From assembly GCA_011009095.1 (NCBI GenBank), contig VTPC01090547.1:297195-361194 (forward strand): DNA of 64,000 bases. The letters run 5' to 3'. A model generated the notes under the pieces. The model was not told where the DNA came from and did not search any database. It worked only from the letters and a program-made list of their open reading frames with translations. Shown one piece after another: positions 11,234-22,230 of this stretch. This stretch comes from Ignelater luminosus. Lineage: Eukaryota; Arthropoda; Insecta; Coleoptera; Elateridae. The translations under genes and the position numbers were made by a program. Position 1 is the stretch's first letter. The number at the start of each line of letters is the position of its first letter.

Positions 11234-12362
11234 TCACTTGGAAGAAATGTCAGGCGGAACCAACTCGTCCCAGGAGAGTTTTTGCATCCAGATATTCTGG
11301 AGAAGCATTTTAGCAACCAGAGTGCATGGAAGTAGTAAAACTAGGGGGTCAAATATTTGAGAGATCTCTGATAGTATAACACGCTTCGTAATGGTTTGTG
11401 TGGAAAACTTTGCGATGGAATACATCAAGTGATCTGATTGGACAGACCAAGTCAAACCTAGCGTATGTGTTCGCTCGTGGGATCCAAATTCAAGAATACC
11501 TGGATGCCACTCGGATTTAGGTATGTTTCGCAGGACTTTGGGTTTATTAGAGATCCATTTGCGGAGTTTGAAGCATCCTGCACCGAGAACATCTGAAAGC
11601 TGTGAACAGATTTGACGGGCTTGCTTTAAATCATGTGCTCCCGTAAGGAGATCATCGACGTAAAAGGACCTTTTAATAATGGACGAAATCTCAGGTTGAG
11701 AGGCTTCGCAGTCAATGCCTAGCTGGACCAAGCATCGAATTAAAAGGAAGGCGGCAGAGGCAGTGTCGTACGTCACTGTGTTTAAATCATAAGCGACGAG
11801 AGGTTCAGCGGGATTAGGACGCCAAAAAATACGTTGCAGCGGCCTTTGAGCCGGTTCGACAAGAACTTGCCTGTACATTTTCTCGATGTCAGCAGAGATG
11901 GCGTATACATATTGACGAAAACGAATTAGAATAGAGAACAAATCAGATTGAATGGTTGGACCGACCATTTGGATGTCGTTCAGGGAGCGCCCGGAAGTAG
12001 TTGGCATAGAACCATTGAATACCACACGGAGCTTGGTGGTTACAGAGTCTTCCTTTAGTACCCCATGATGGGGCAGATAGTAAGAGGTTTCAACAGAAGT
12101 GGGACTTGCGACAGACATGTGTCCCAAGTTCTTCATACTCTTTCATAAACGAACGGTAGCGAGTGTATAATTCCGGATTGGCTTGTAAGCGCCTTTCAAG
12201 GGAGAGGAACCTTTTCTGCGCAACTTCGGAGGAATCCCCTAGTACCTCGACGGACTCCTTGAAAGGTATGGATACCACGAACCTACCTTCGGCATTGCGA
12301 TAGGCGGACTTCACAAATTGTGTTTCACACGCATTCTCTTTTTCTGAGAGAACCTTCTCCAT
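11234..12362 (-). pseudogene. BEL/Pao reverse transcriptase part
   Basis: Reverse transcriptase region of the fossil. It shows LRVVFNGSMPTTSGRSLND, then YAISADIEKMYRQVLV (first catalytic aspartate) and RSFYVDDLLTGA (catalytic YVDD box). A thumb-like region follows, with WHPGILEFGSH and ILSEISQIFDPL. These are standard BEL/Pao signatures. Part of a broken element. Confidence 0.85.
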
Positions 12363-12380
12363 AGGGTAGTGCTCCAGTTC

Positions 12381-13312
12381 TCAAAACCGTGAGAGCTGAT
12401 CGGAAATATCATTGAGTTGACTAAAATGACATTGAAGGTTATTTGTGCTCTCGAGGCCAATTGGTCCAGACACTACCCACCCAAAGCGAGTCTTTTGGAA
12501 AATGGGCTGTTCAGGACCTAAGCATATTTGACCAATGCAAAGGAGTTTAAAGAAGACTTGAGAGCCTATCAGTAGGTCCACTTCAGCTGGTTGGCTAAAA
12601 AGCGGATCGGACAATAGAATGTTTTCTGGGATTTTAAGGTGATGGAGGTCAACCTCGTGACTGGGAATGTTACCAGTGATCTCGTCTATCACCAGACAGG
12701 AGAGTTCAAGCTGATATTGTGAATGGTGGGCACGCAGCTGTACCTTACATCGGGAACGAACATGTAATGTGACCTTGCTAAGTCCAGAAATGGAAACATT
12801 CACATTTGTTGCAGGCAGTTTTAACTTTTGACATAAACTGGAACGAATAAAATTACTTTGAGAGCCGGAATCTAGTAGAATGCGTATCGAATGAAGATTT
12901 CCGACAGTATCGAGGATTCTTGCAGAAGCAGTGGGCAGCAACACTTGTGCAGTGTTGGAGCAAAAGGCAGAAATATTCCGAACAGGCTCATTTGGGGCTT
13001 CTGTAGGAGATGCTGGAGGTGCCTCTGGCTGTAAAGTGGGTGTAGCAGGTTGCTCAGAATGTAGAAGAGTATGATGGTGTAATTTACATTGACGACACGT
13101 AAATTTGGAAGTGCACTTGGGCACGAAATGACCTTTGGCGAGACAGTTGAGACACACTCGCAGCTCTCTGGCTTTAACTGCTCTAGCTTGTGGGGATAAT
13201 TTTTGGAACTTATCACATTTTGATAATGTGTGAGAACCCTTGCAAAGCAAACATGTATGATTAGTTGAAACAAAGGACCTAGGATAAATTTTAGATTTTG
13301 GAGGTTTGTCAA
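12381..13312 (-). pseudogene. BEL/Pao gag tail and protease part
   Basis: The section begins with CxxC-type zinc knuckles, LCKGSHTLSKCDKF and CLNCLAKGHFVPKC, typical of a retrotransposon nucleocapsid. It continues to a retropepsin-like active site, ILLDSGSQSNFI. Further on, VDLLIGSQVFF and FGWVVSG match the protease-to-reverse-transcriptase linker of BEL/Pao Pol. Part of a broken element. Most of gag is not recognised in the window. Confidence 0.8.
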
Positions 13313-13559
13313 GCGCCGGTTTGATACGCTTGGATTCTAAAGACTCTAAGAGATTTGCGGTGTCTTTGAGGACCCTTTACTGCGCTACTTTCTTTTAACC
13401 GAGTTCTGCTATTCTAGATGTTGGTAAACCAAAATTTTCATAAAATTTCCAAAAACTTAACTTACCCTCTTCATTTTGTTTTTGATTATACTGGTAGCTG
13501 TCGATAGTACACAGCTACTAAAAAGTTGATCTTGTTTACGCCTCATAATTACAATTCTT

Positions 13560-14030
13560 CTACTTGTATATTATACTGGCAGCCTCATTCCACTTTTATC
13601 TTGGAATCTTCCATACGATTAGCTGTTGCAGCATTTTTCTAAAGATGTTTGTTAACGATAGCCCAACATCGTTCAATTAGGCAGGCTTCAAGGCAATTTG
13701 GTGTATTAAACTGTTTCTCAACAAAATTGACTCGCTGCTTTCTCTACCATTCCTTGGTGGTTCTTGCATAATGGCATACAGCTAAGTCCAGCCAAAATAA
13801 TGTAGACACTATATGCTTTCTAATAATCGGCAATAGCATTTTTCTGTAAACATTCTCTCCGGTATAAATCAGTATTCAAATTTTTTTGAGTAAAGAAAGG
13901 ATTAGATTTCATGCCGCTTGCCATACTAAAACTTTTTTCCAGTTTTCCATCAAGATCGATTTATCCTTATTGTCTACTATGTATGTAGTATATCTTCGAT
14001 TCCGAGTCCTAAGATTTAGATAGTTCTTCC
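13560..14030 (-). mobile_element. DD37E (ITmD37E-like) transposon remnant, copy 2
   Basis: Minus-strand transposase remnant. In order it reads NKDKSILMENWKKVLVWQAA (13.95-14.0 kb), then PIIRKHIVSTLFWLDLAVCHYA (13764-13830), then NTPNCLEACLIERCWAIVN (13630-13690). The aspartate in WLDLA and the glutamate in LIERCW are separated by 37 residues by my count, which defines DD37E. At least one stop and two frame changes break it. It lies just beyond the gag side of the BEL/Pao fossil. Because it repeats the same segment found in copy 1, it is a separate copy and not the other half of that element. Confidence 0.6.
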
Positions 14031-14593
14031 GATCTCTTATATCTCTTTTCTGTGGGATGACAATGCAAAGTTTCTATTAGGCTCCAGTGGAATTGTACAT
14101 TCAAGAACCATCGAAATTACCTGAGAGTTAGAAAATAAATATGATTAAAGACGGCCATATCTGGTCCTTCGGCAAACCCAACAAGTGAAACTATAGTACA
14201 CTCTCGACATCTCTTATCTGTTTCGTCAATGTTTTCTTTCTGCGCTTTAGAAGAAGCTACTAGAATCACGTCCTAACCAACATTCTTACCTACCTACCCC
14301 ACATCCTCCATTATGTCCCAAACCATCTTCCAACCCGCCTTAGCCAGCGTGGAAGATTGTGGCTAAACAACCATTTACGATGTCAGATTTTAAAACAGAA
14401 AGAGCTATACCGCATGTGAGTAGAATTAAATATCCAAAATCTGACACTGAAGAATCAGTCAATTCCACGGATTCTGGGGAAGACAAGAATTTGACAAAAT
14501 TGAGAAGAAAAGCAAAGATTCACAAAAAATGTAAAATCCTGTAAGTTGCCACCTGTAACTCTAGGACCCTGTTATAAGAAGGAAAGCTTACTG
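14031..14593. other. Spacer with an unassigned short ORF
   Basis: Contains a 61-codon open frame at 14359-14544 (plus) that is rich in K, S, E and D and has no motif I recognise. It might be upstream LINE sequence or chance. Confidence 0.3.
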
Positions 14594-16658
14594 AAATGGA
14601 AACGGTGTTTGAAAGAGTCAGGTGAGATGTAGTCGAAGTTAATGAAGTTAGAAGAAAATGAGAGAACCTGATAACTCTGAAATCTGGATATAAGTTCTAT
14701 TATAAAGAAGACGATCTTGAAGCGGTTGGAGGAGTTGGTTTCTTCATACATACGACTAAACTCCCATTATATCCTCAAAAGTTGAGCTGTACGCACCAAA
14801 AATTGCTCATAGCCATGAAAAGGTGGAAGCACTGTACGATGATCTATACACAGCCATTACAAAGTAACCCGTCGCATTTCACAGTTGTAGAAGGCGACTT
14901 TAATGCCAATATTGGAATGCAAACAAACCCAAAAAGCTCTAGCTTCCTACTAGAAAACAATCGGTACCAAATAAATAGCTTTTTTTACCAGAAAGTTCAG
15001 AAAAGGTGAACATGGAGAAGTCCAGACGGTAAAACTAAAAAAGAAATTGATTTTATAATCACTAACAAAAAACACATAATCAACGACGTTAACGTACTGA
15101 ATAAATTTGGAACAGCAAGTTGTTAGAGTTACAGTGTAAATACGAACAAGCGAGGAAAGACCCAAAATTTTGAGGAAAAAAGCATCAAAAGTTTGGATAC
15201 ATTCAAGGAATGAAGCGGCATTTAAACAGTATATCACCAATAGCTTTATACAACAATCAACGATAAACGACCTAAAGAACCCAAAGGAGGTAATACTAAA
15301 TACAATGTCAGAGTATCAGGAAAAATTTTGCCCTCAAAAAAAGAAAGCAACAAGCTAACATGGGAGAACGCAGGCTACTAAAAAAACCTTAATACTGACC
15401 AACAGCAGATACACCCAGTATTAAGTAAAGACATCTCAAGATCTATTAGATAAGATTTAAGGAACCATAAAAAAAGGAAAACCATAGAAGAGAACAAGAG
15501 TATAAAAGTTATGAGAAGAAAAACTAGAAATTACAAGAAAGCAGGTAATATCACATCAGACAGAGAAGATCTAATACATACAGTAGAAGAGTTCTGTGAA
15601 ACATCAAACCAGACCATCCAGCAAAAATATTTCTACCAAATAGAGAAACTCCATAACGGCCCTTCTTTACAAAAAAGGAAATTCTACAAATCTAGAGAAC
15701 TACAGTCTAATTAGCCTGCTAAATCTTCTATACAAACCCTATACCCGCATATTGACAAACAGGTTTTAAACAAAACTCGATTTTTATCAATCGAAAGAGC
15801 TGGTAGGGTATTTTATCATCCAGGGTCACACATATGAAGATGCCACGACAACTATAAAACTTCAATCTGACACCAATAAGATGAAAATCAATCGTGGAAT
15901 CAGACAAGGAGATACGATCTCACCGAGGTTGTTTATAACAGTCCTAGAATATGCTTTTGAACAACTGGAATGGGATAGCAAAGGCATAAAGATTGACGGA
16001 GAAAAATTCAGCCACCTATGATTTGCTAACGACATTGTTCTTATGCCGAACAGCTTGATGACAGTCAGAGAAATGCCACAACAATTGCATCAGCTAGCAG
16101 GGACAGTAGGATTAAAAATTAATTTCTCGAAAACCAAAATGATAACCAAACTCGTCCCCGGCGAACAAATGCATGTTGACAAATACATATATTTAGGACA
16201 TGAACTTAGATTAACCAGGGACAACCAGCCGAACTGTTTAGAAGAACAACTTTAGGCTGGGCATCATTTGGTAAGCTAGGCGACATATTTAAAGAAAAAG
16301 TTCCAATACACTTAAAAAGAAAGGTACCCTGCTAGTACTGACGTATGGAGCAAAGATATAACACTGACTAAAACATCTACAGAAAAACTGAGACAAACCC
16401 AACAAGAAATCAAAAGGTCTATACTAGGCCTAAAGCTAACGAACAGGGTTAGAAAAGAGGAAATTCGTAGAAGAACTAGCAAGGACGATGTTATAGAACG
16501 TATTACAAGGTTGACATGGAAATGGGCAGGTCATGTCGCATAGGAAGGCCCTCTACACGATGGACCGATGATGTAAAAAGAATATCCAGTAACTGAATGG
16601 CAACTGCTCAGGATAGGCAAAAGTGGAAACATCTGAAAACAAGCTGATGATGATGATA
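14594..16658 (+). mobile_element. RTE-type LINE remnant with (TGA)n tail
   Basis: Plus-strand non-LTR retrotransposon of the type insects often show as craniofacial-development-protein-2-like repeats. The endonuclease part reads GGVGFFIHTTK, FTVVEGDFNANIG, TWRSPDGKTKKEIDFIITNKK. The reverse transcriptase part reads RGIRQGDTISPRLF (near 15.9 kb) and FANDIVLM (16021-16044), where the family has FADD. The first catalytic aspartate is thus asparagine. The C-terminal region has WKWAGHVA and RWTDDVKRI-like text. It ends with TGATGATGATGATA at 16645-16658, a short tandem tail as RTE elements have. Many stops and a large loss within the palm make it inactive. The start is approximate. Confidence 0.75.
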
Positions 16659-19080
16659 AATCATTACCTAATAATAAGATGTGAGCTTAGCTGTTTGATG
16701 AGTGACAATACCACGGTTAGTTGACGACTCCTTGAAACTATTGGTCCGTTTTTTTCTTTTACGCAGCTGATAGTAAAACTAGAACACACTTCTCGACCTT
16801 TAACTGTTGTCACCTGTGTTTACTCTTTGCATTCAAAAACACAAATCTGAATATTTATTCAGAGTGTTGAGAAATTAGTAGATTGGTAGATCTTGGAAAT
16901 GCATCATAGATACTTTTAGAATCTTGCTACCATTGTAAAGAGTAGAAAAAATCTTAAAAAATGGAGAATTACTCGAATGATCTTCAAGTCACTCGATTTT
17001 AGTCTAAATATTGTATATGGTATAAATGGTATGTTATTGTACCACATCTAATTTGGGCTAAGTCGATGGTATTCATTTGTTTAAATTTGCTGTTTTTACA
17101 AGCTATATCATATTAAGGTAAATCCAGCAGTTGCAACAGATAAAAACTCAAACTGATTATCTGTCTTTTTTGATCAATTAAAGATATAAATGATTGAGTT
17201 AATCTGGAGCAGTAACGCTAATCTAATTCTTGTTGTCAGCCTAAAATTTTGGCTTGTACACTGTACAACGCTCTAGTTCAGTGTCTTATTTTTTATAGTT
17301 AATGACCTTGAGAGGATCCAAAATCAAAAGAAGGATTAAAGTGTATATTGAATGAAAGAGCTTTCAACCGTTCTAAGTACGGCACTGCATCTTGTACAAT
17401 AGTGCAACAAGGACGTTTAAAGATGACTAGATTTTTGCAACTGTTTTGTAGTTTTTTAAGATTTTAGGATTCTACTAAATAAGTATAAGTAGATACTTCT
17501 AGAACTATTATTTATTGTGCAATTAAAATTATTTCTGTAATAAAAGTATGTTTTGTGTTACCAAATTGAAATAAAACAGTTACATCGCTTTTTATCATAT
17601 GTAATTAAGGTTAAGTTACAGCCTATATGATCTATTTTTTAGAGGCCTCTTTAGACGGTTTCCAGAGTTAAATATCACTACATAACAACGAGTTCAGTAA
17701 TGGCAAAAATGAAATTTCTTAGGAGAAAGTTAATAAATCCAAAACCAATTTATATTATTTTATATTGAAATCTGCATTGTTTTCTGTCGCGCATACTACC
17801 AATTAATTTTTTTCTTGTTATGCAAGTACATATAATACTAACATTATGGGTAATATCACTGTTGCATGAGTGGTTGATTTTACTCACTAAATGTGGATAT
17901 ACGATAGGTCGATGTTGCTCTCGGATGCAATTTCTTTATCTCTTTCATTTTCACGCGATTCGCTCTTTTACGGCTTTGATATTACTATATTTTATACGTA
18001 CATCCATTCGGAGTAAGATCATCAAGAATAAGTAAAAGCACTTCAATGTTGCCACAAAACTTTAACAGCGACGTAAAATTGGCTACCAACAGAACAGTCC
18101 GATATTTTTTACCAAATGCATTTATTACTCAGACTTTTTGTTACATATGGTTTTGCGATGTTTAAGTTTAAAAATCTATTTCCGAATAAAAAAACATATG
18201 GGTAACGTATCGGTAATAAAAATGAAAATAACGCGACATTCGAAATGGTCGTTAAAATACACCAACAAGGTATATTGATCAAATACAGTTAAGCCTCTCA
18301 ACAGTAACCGGTTTATTGGTGGCTTTTCAACGTCGACTGTTTTGCAACACATTGATGACCTATTTATAATACCTACATACACACTCGCATAAATGTCAAG
18401 TATCAAACATCCCTTTTATGTATTCTGAATTAACAAGTAGTACTGTATATCCACCGGCGATTAAGGCAAATGCGAAAATTATGCTGATGATTCTAGGCAT
18501 TCTTGCTTGTCATGAACTTATTTGTATGGTGATCTTTGCGTTTCCATACACAATAGACCAAATTCCTGAGCCAAACAATACCATTTGCAAGGATTCCCTA
18601 TAAGAATAGGATAGCAAATATTAAGTTCAAGGTTTTCTTTGTGAATTTCCATTTTAATATAAATTTCAAAGGAACACACATAGAAACAAAATCTTTATTA
18701 GCAAGAAATATTTGTGCAATTTAAAAGAAAACAAATACTACCGTTTTTTGGCGATTAAAAAATTACTTTTAGACAAAAAATGTTTTATTGTTTTGTATAA
18801 AAATTAACTTCCGAGATATTTTCCGTCGATAAAAAATATTAAACCAATAAGTTTTATGTTTTTCATTATAAATTGCGTATTTGCTAAACAAAAAAATTAC
18901 ACCGTCGTTGTTGAAATGTTAAATATACTCGCTTTCTTGCGAGCTTATTCAGGAAACTTGATTATTATTAAAAAATGATAGGGTACCACACATCTAAAAT
19001 TCCTAATAGCGTAATTAGAGCACAGAAAGAAACTCAAAGAATTCTAGTGTTAATTGCAGGAATTCACAACTACAAAATTA
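16659..19080. other. AT-rich non-coding DNA
   Basis: No supported gene. Open frames at 17820-18035, 18176-18406 and 18418-18603 have no clear motif. The minus strand near 18400-18600 has a hydrophobic reading behind an acceptor-like TTCTTATAG, but an in-frame stop leaves it unsupported. Confidence 0.4.
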
Positions 19081-19660
19081 ATTGCAGACTCATTTTGATT
19101 ACGTGGTATCCAGGAAGAACCATGCGCGTACAACAAACTCAAAGATGGTTACGAATCGGTCGTTACATTTTTTTTCAACATCTGAAGTATCTGTACTATT
19201 AAAGGCTTAAACTTGGCTGCGGTCCTTAAAAAAGTAAAAAACAAGAATTTGACTGTAAGACTATCTAGAATTTAAATATTTTGCAATGTATCTAATGTCC
19301 AGACTGAGCAAAGATTAAATGTGCTTGTGGCTTGCTCAATATCAAAATCAGGATGCACACCATTTTTGATAAAGTCTAAACTGGTATAGGTTTTTGGCTC
19401 AAAAACCCCACGATAAACTCTGGCTTGGACAAGCAATAAGGCTTAAATACATAAGAGTTATGATCATGCGTACTTTCTCCCGGCTAAGCACGTCGCTCCC
19501 TAGTTGTTTATAATATAGCTGGAGTGATCTGGACCTACCTGGAATCACTCTCAAATATCTTAGCAGGCACCTGAACAAAACAATTCTAGTTTTATCAAAA
19601 ATTCTAAAACCAGAATTTACAAGCAATAATCATACATATATTGAAAAAATTAAAATGCTA
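19081..19660 (+). repeat. Unclassified dispersed repeat, copy 1
   Basis: This is a degenerate repeat of about 550 bp that recurs at 24731-25290 and, in part, at 32831-33010. Shared landmarks in order are GTACTATTAAA followed by GCTTAAACTT near 19190, TTTAATATCAAA-like text near 19335, GTTTTTGGC/CTTTTGGCC near 19390, and then a block CCTAGTTGTTT...GACCTACCTGGAATCACTC near 19495-19550. No coding capacity, terminal repeat or tail was recognised. A non-autonomous transposon is likely, class unknown. Confidence 0.5.
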
Positions 19661-20299
19661 ATTACAAAGATGTAAAGTTTAAGATTTTCTGTTGTACCTG
19701 GTTACAAACCTGTTGATTTCTTTCGTGACTTTAGGATTTTCACGATATTTCTAAAAAATTTATTCTGAAATGCTTTTAGTTTGATTCTGTTTTGCACATT
19801 ACTGGATTCCATAGGTCCAGATGTGTTTTAGAGCTTGTTTACACAGCAGTAATTTATTGTGTATTGACAGACGTGATCTTTTTTCAATTAGCCAATATAT
19901 TTTAAAGTCTAGTTTATTTCTTTTCTTTTTGACATGCTTCCTTCACTAGAATTCGACGTAAGGTTGATATCAAGATACTTACTTTGCTGTTTTGCTGAAT
20001 GGAATATTAATTTTGTTTGTTATGTACCGTTTTTTAAATAATTGTGCTTCAGTCAGGAACGATGATGCATTGGTCGATTGGTCAATTGGTCAGTTGGATG
20101 TCCAGTTTTGGAATCTTAAGGTGTGGTTCAGAAGAATTCCACCTGTCCAAACAATTGGACATCGTTGTCAACGCATTTATAATGTAATTAAATACTGCTC
20201 AGTAAATAAATAAAAATAAATAAATAATGAATTGTTTAGAAAGGAGAAAATTAATTTTGAGCAATCCACTTCTTTCGTCTTATAAATTATTAAAGCAAA
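19661..20299. other. Non-coding spacer
   Basis: AT-rich stretch between the dispersed repeat and the DD37E remnant. The open frame at 19992-20213 has no motif and ends in an A/T-rich run. Confidence 0.4.
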
Positions 20300-20580
20300 A
20301 ACAATTAAAATTACCACTATCAACTTGATGTGCTGAAAAATTACAATAAACGATTATTTTTGAAAGAAAATTTGGATCTGGTAGGAAAGTTGATTTTTCA
20401 ACTCCAGACAAAGAAAAGGAAATAGTGACACTTTTAAAGAGACATTCGAGCCTTTCAGAGCGATTCTTGACTGAGAAAGTTGAAATATTCATAGAGCTAA
20501 AGTAAACTACGGTTTGAAATCTTACAAAGTTCAGAAAGTGTCAATTGGTATTCCAAGAAACGCTAAAACACGTGCTTGTG

Positions 20581-20591
20581 AGTTATACACT
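20581..20591 (+). repeat. Target-site duplication, left copy (11 bp)
   Basis: AGTTATACACT here is repeated exactly at 21674-21684 and flanks the GC-rich insert. Removing one copy plus the insert leaves a continuous DD37E transposase reading across the site, which is direct evidence for an insertion. Confidence 0.85.
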
Positions 20592-21673
20592 CAGCTCCGC
20601 GTAGTGTCCGTTCGGTGCAAACGGCGGCAGTGGTCCCTCCCGCTCCTTACTCAGTACATATGCACTGGCCTGCGTCAGGTGCACCCGGCCGTCCGGCATT
20701 CCTCGGATGGTGTGACCTGTTGTAGCTGCTACTGGCAACCTTCGCTTCGTGGATGGACGGAGACCCCCTGGGGCCGATGTCTCTTTTCAACCCGCGTACG
20801 TCGTTACCTAGGGAGAGAGACGCGACCTATTGGCGCATGTGTTTGATTTCCCGTGCTCTCCTGGGTGTCCGTATTCCAAACGCGTCCCGGACCGCGGCGT
20901 AAGTAGGTTTACGGCTCCGAAGTCCTCTTCACCATTGTCACCGTATACTTCTAGCGGTCGCTACCGAGCTCACCCCTACAACGCTCTGAAAACCGCTTGC
21001 TATGCCAAATGCCGGACTTCACCAGAAATCGCGAGTTGAGTTCAACTTCAGCTACGGACGTTCTTCACTTCTTCATCCGCTAATACCACCAGAATTGACA
21101 TTACCCGCGACAGCCAATGGATATCTAACCATATTCATTTCCCCGGCCACGGCGCCCAGCACGGCAGGAAGATGGGCACCTCACCAACACCAAAGTTATG
21201 TGCATCAGAATCAATGACAGGCTTTATACCATTATGGGCCAACCCATCAAGTCAAAAACTGACAGAAAACATCTACCGACGCACCATTAACCGTCGCAAA
21301 CTCTGCCAGCACCCGACGCCCTGATAAAACACCAGAAAACTCCGCAAAACGAAAAGTTCAACAAGCCCCGCCCATTAGAGACCGCCCACCACCATCAGCA
21401 CTTCAGGTACTAATTTCATCGCCGCCGCGCAAATTCAAAATTCAAGACAACAGATTGGTGATCTGGACGCCGCCGGTTTAACATCTATGCTGCCAACGGC
21501 CGTTTTCGCACTGCTACAACTAGGTCCATTACATCAACGACCGATCATTGCACGTATCCTACCTCGCATCAAATGAGCCATATCCAGCAAGCTGAAGAAG
21601 CTACAGAAGGTAGTTTATAACGACCTCCCGCCTTCGGCGGGAAAACAATTCTGATATCATCATCATCATCATC
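20592..21673 (+). mobile_element. GC-rich retroposed insert, 1082 bp, with (ATC)6 tail
   Basis: The insert starts CAGCTCCGCG and ends in six ATC units (21656-21673). It is flanked by an exact 11-bp target duplication. Its base composition is visibly much more GC-rich than everything around it. Just before the tail lies a perfect hairpin, CCCGCC-TTC-GGCGGG, at 21627-21641. A simple-repeat tail, 3' hairpin and long target duplication point to target-primed retroposition, as used by non-LTR elements. No endonuclease or reverse transcriptase motifs were found. Open frames (for example 20514-20846, 21002-21217) are proline- and serine-rich, like LINE ORF1 regions. It may be an ORF2-less LINE derivative or a SINE-like parasite of a LINE. 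Confidence 0.75.
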
Positions 21674-21684
21674 AGTTATACACT
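21674..21684 (+). repeat. Target-site duplication, right copy (11 bp)
   Basis: Second copy of AGTTATACACT, directly after the (ATC)6 tail. Confidence 0.85.
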
Positions 21685-22230
21685 TAACCTTTAACAAGGT
21701 TTCCCTGTGTAATCATGGAAAATGAAACTTATTGCGTGACGGACATCCATCAAATTCCTGGAAATGAATATTATGTTTCCACGAGTAGAAGAGATGTACC
21801 AAGATACAAATGTTGAAAAGCTTTCAAATTTCTAAATAAATTTCTGATTTGGCAAGCTATCTGTTTATGCAGCACTTCGTGACTGTGGGTACTATTAACA
21901 CTAATATCTACATTGAAGAATGTTTAAAACAACGTTTGTTAACTTTTGTGAGATCGCACTATATTCTTACACTTTTTTGGCTAGTTTTGGCTTCGTACCA
22001 TTATTCAACCAAAACCTTAATATTTTATGAAGAACATGGCGAAAGATACTAATCCACCAAATTGCCCAGAGCTCCGTCTCATCGAGCGATATTGGGCAAT
22101 CATGACAGGAAAACTAAAGATGACAAAGTTAGCTGTTGAAGAATTAAAGAAATTTCTCCGAATCACACCTTTTCCAAGTATTCGGCTTTATCAAGCTTGA
22201 CAAGATTTGTTTGTGTTAATGTCAGTCAGA

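Larger units (their letters stand above)
8582..13372 (-). mobile_element. BEL/Pao LTR retrotransposon fossil
   Basis: A BEL/Pao-family element lies on the minus strand. Its parts in coding order are: a gag tail with zinc knuckles and an aspartic protease (about 13.31-12.38 kb), reverse transcriptase (12.36-11.23 kb), RNase H and connection (11.17-10.21 kb), integrase (10.18-9.31 kb), an untranslated stretch, a purine-rich tract, and one LTR candidate (8966-8582). The order protease, reverse transcriptase, RNase H, integrase and the YVDDLL motif fit BEL/Pao. It is a broken fossil with roughly four or five breaks. Long readable stretches suggest a moderate rather than great age. It lies beside a DD37E remnant on its low-coordinate side. 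Only one LTR is recognised, so age cannot be read from LTR divergence. Confidence 0.85.
20300..22230 (+). mobile_element. DD37E (ITmD37E-like) transposon remnant, copy 3, interrupted
   Basis: Plus-strand transposase remnant split by a retroposed insert at 20592-21673. The left part has a helix-turn-helix-like TPDKEKEIVTLLKRHSS segment and then YKVQKVSIG and AKTRACELYT (20514-20590). The right part resumes after the insert with NETYCVTDIHQIPGNEYYVS (about 21720-21780), then FLIWQAICL and TINTNIYIEECLKQRLL (21849-21950). Next come LVLASYHYS near 21985 and PPNCPELRLIERYWAI at 22053-22100. The aspartate of the family's WPDLASxHY is valine here, while the glutamate of RLIERYW is kept. Frame changes are present. 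Inactive. Confidence 0.7.

Noticed and set aside
18176-18603. Possible host exon for a small membrane protein (minus strand)
   Set aside because: An acceptor-like TTCTTATAG and a hydrophobic reading exist, but an in-frame stop and no recognisable family leave it unsupported.
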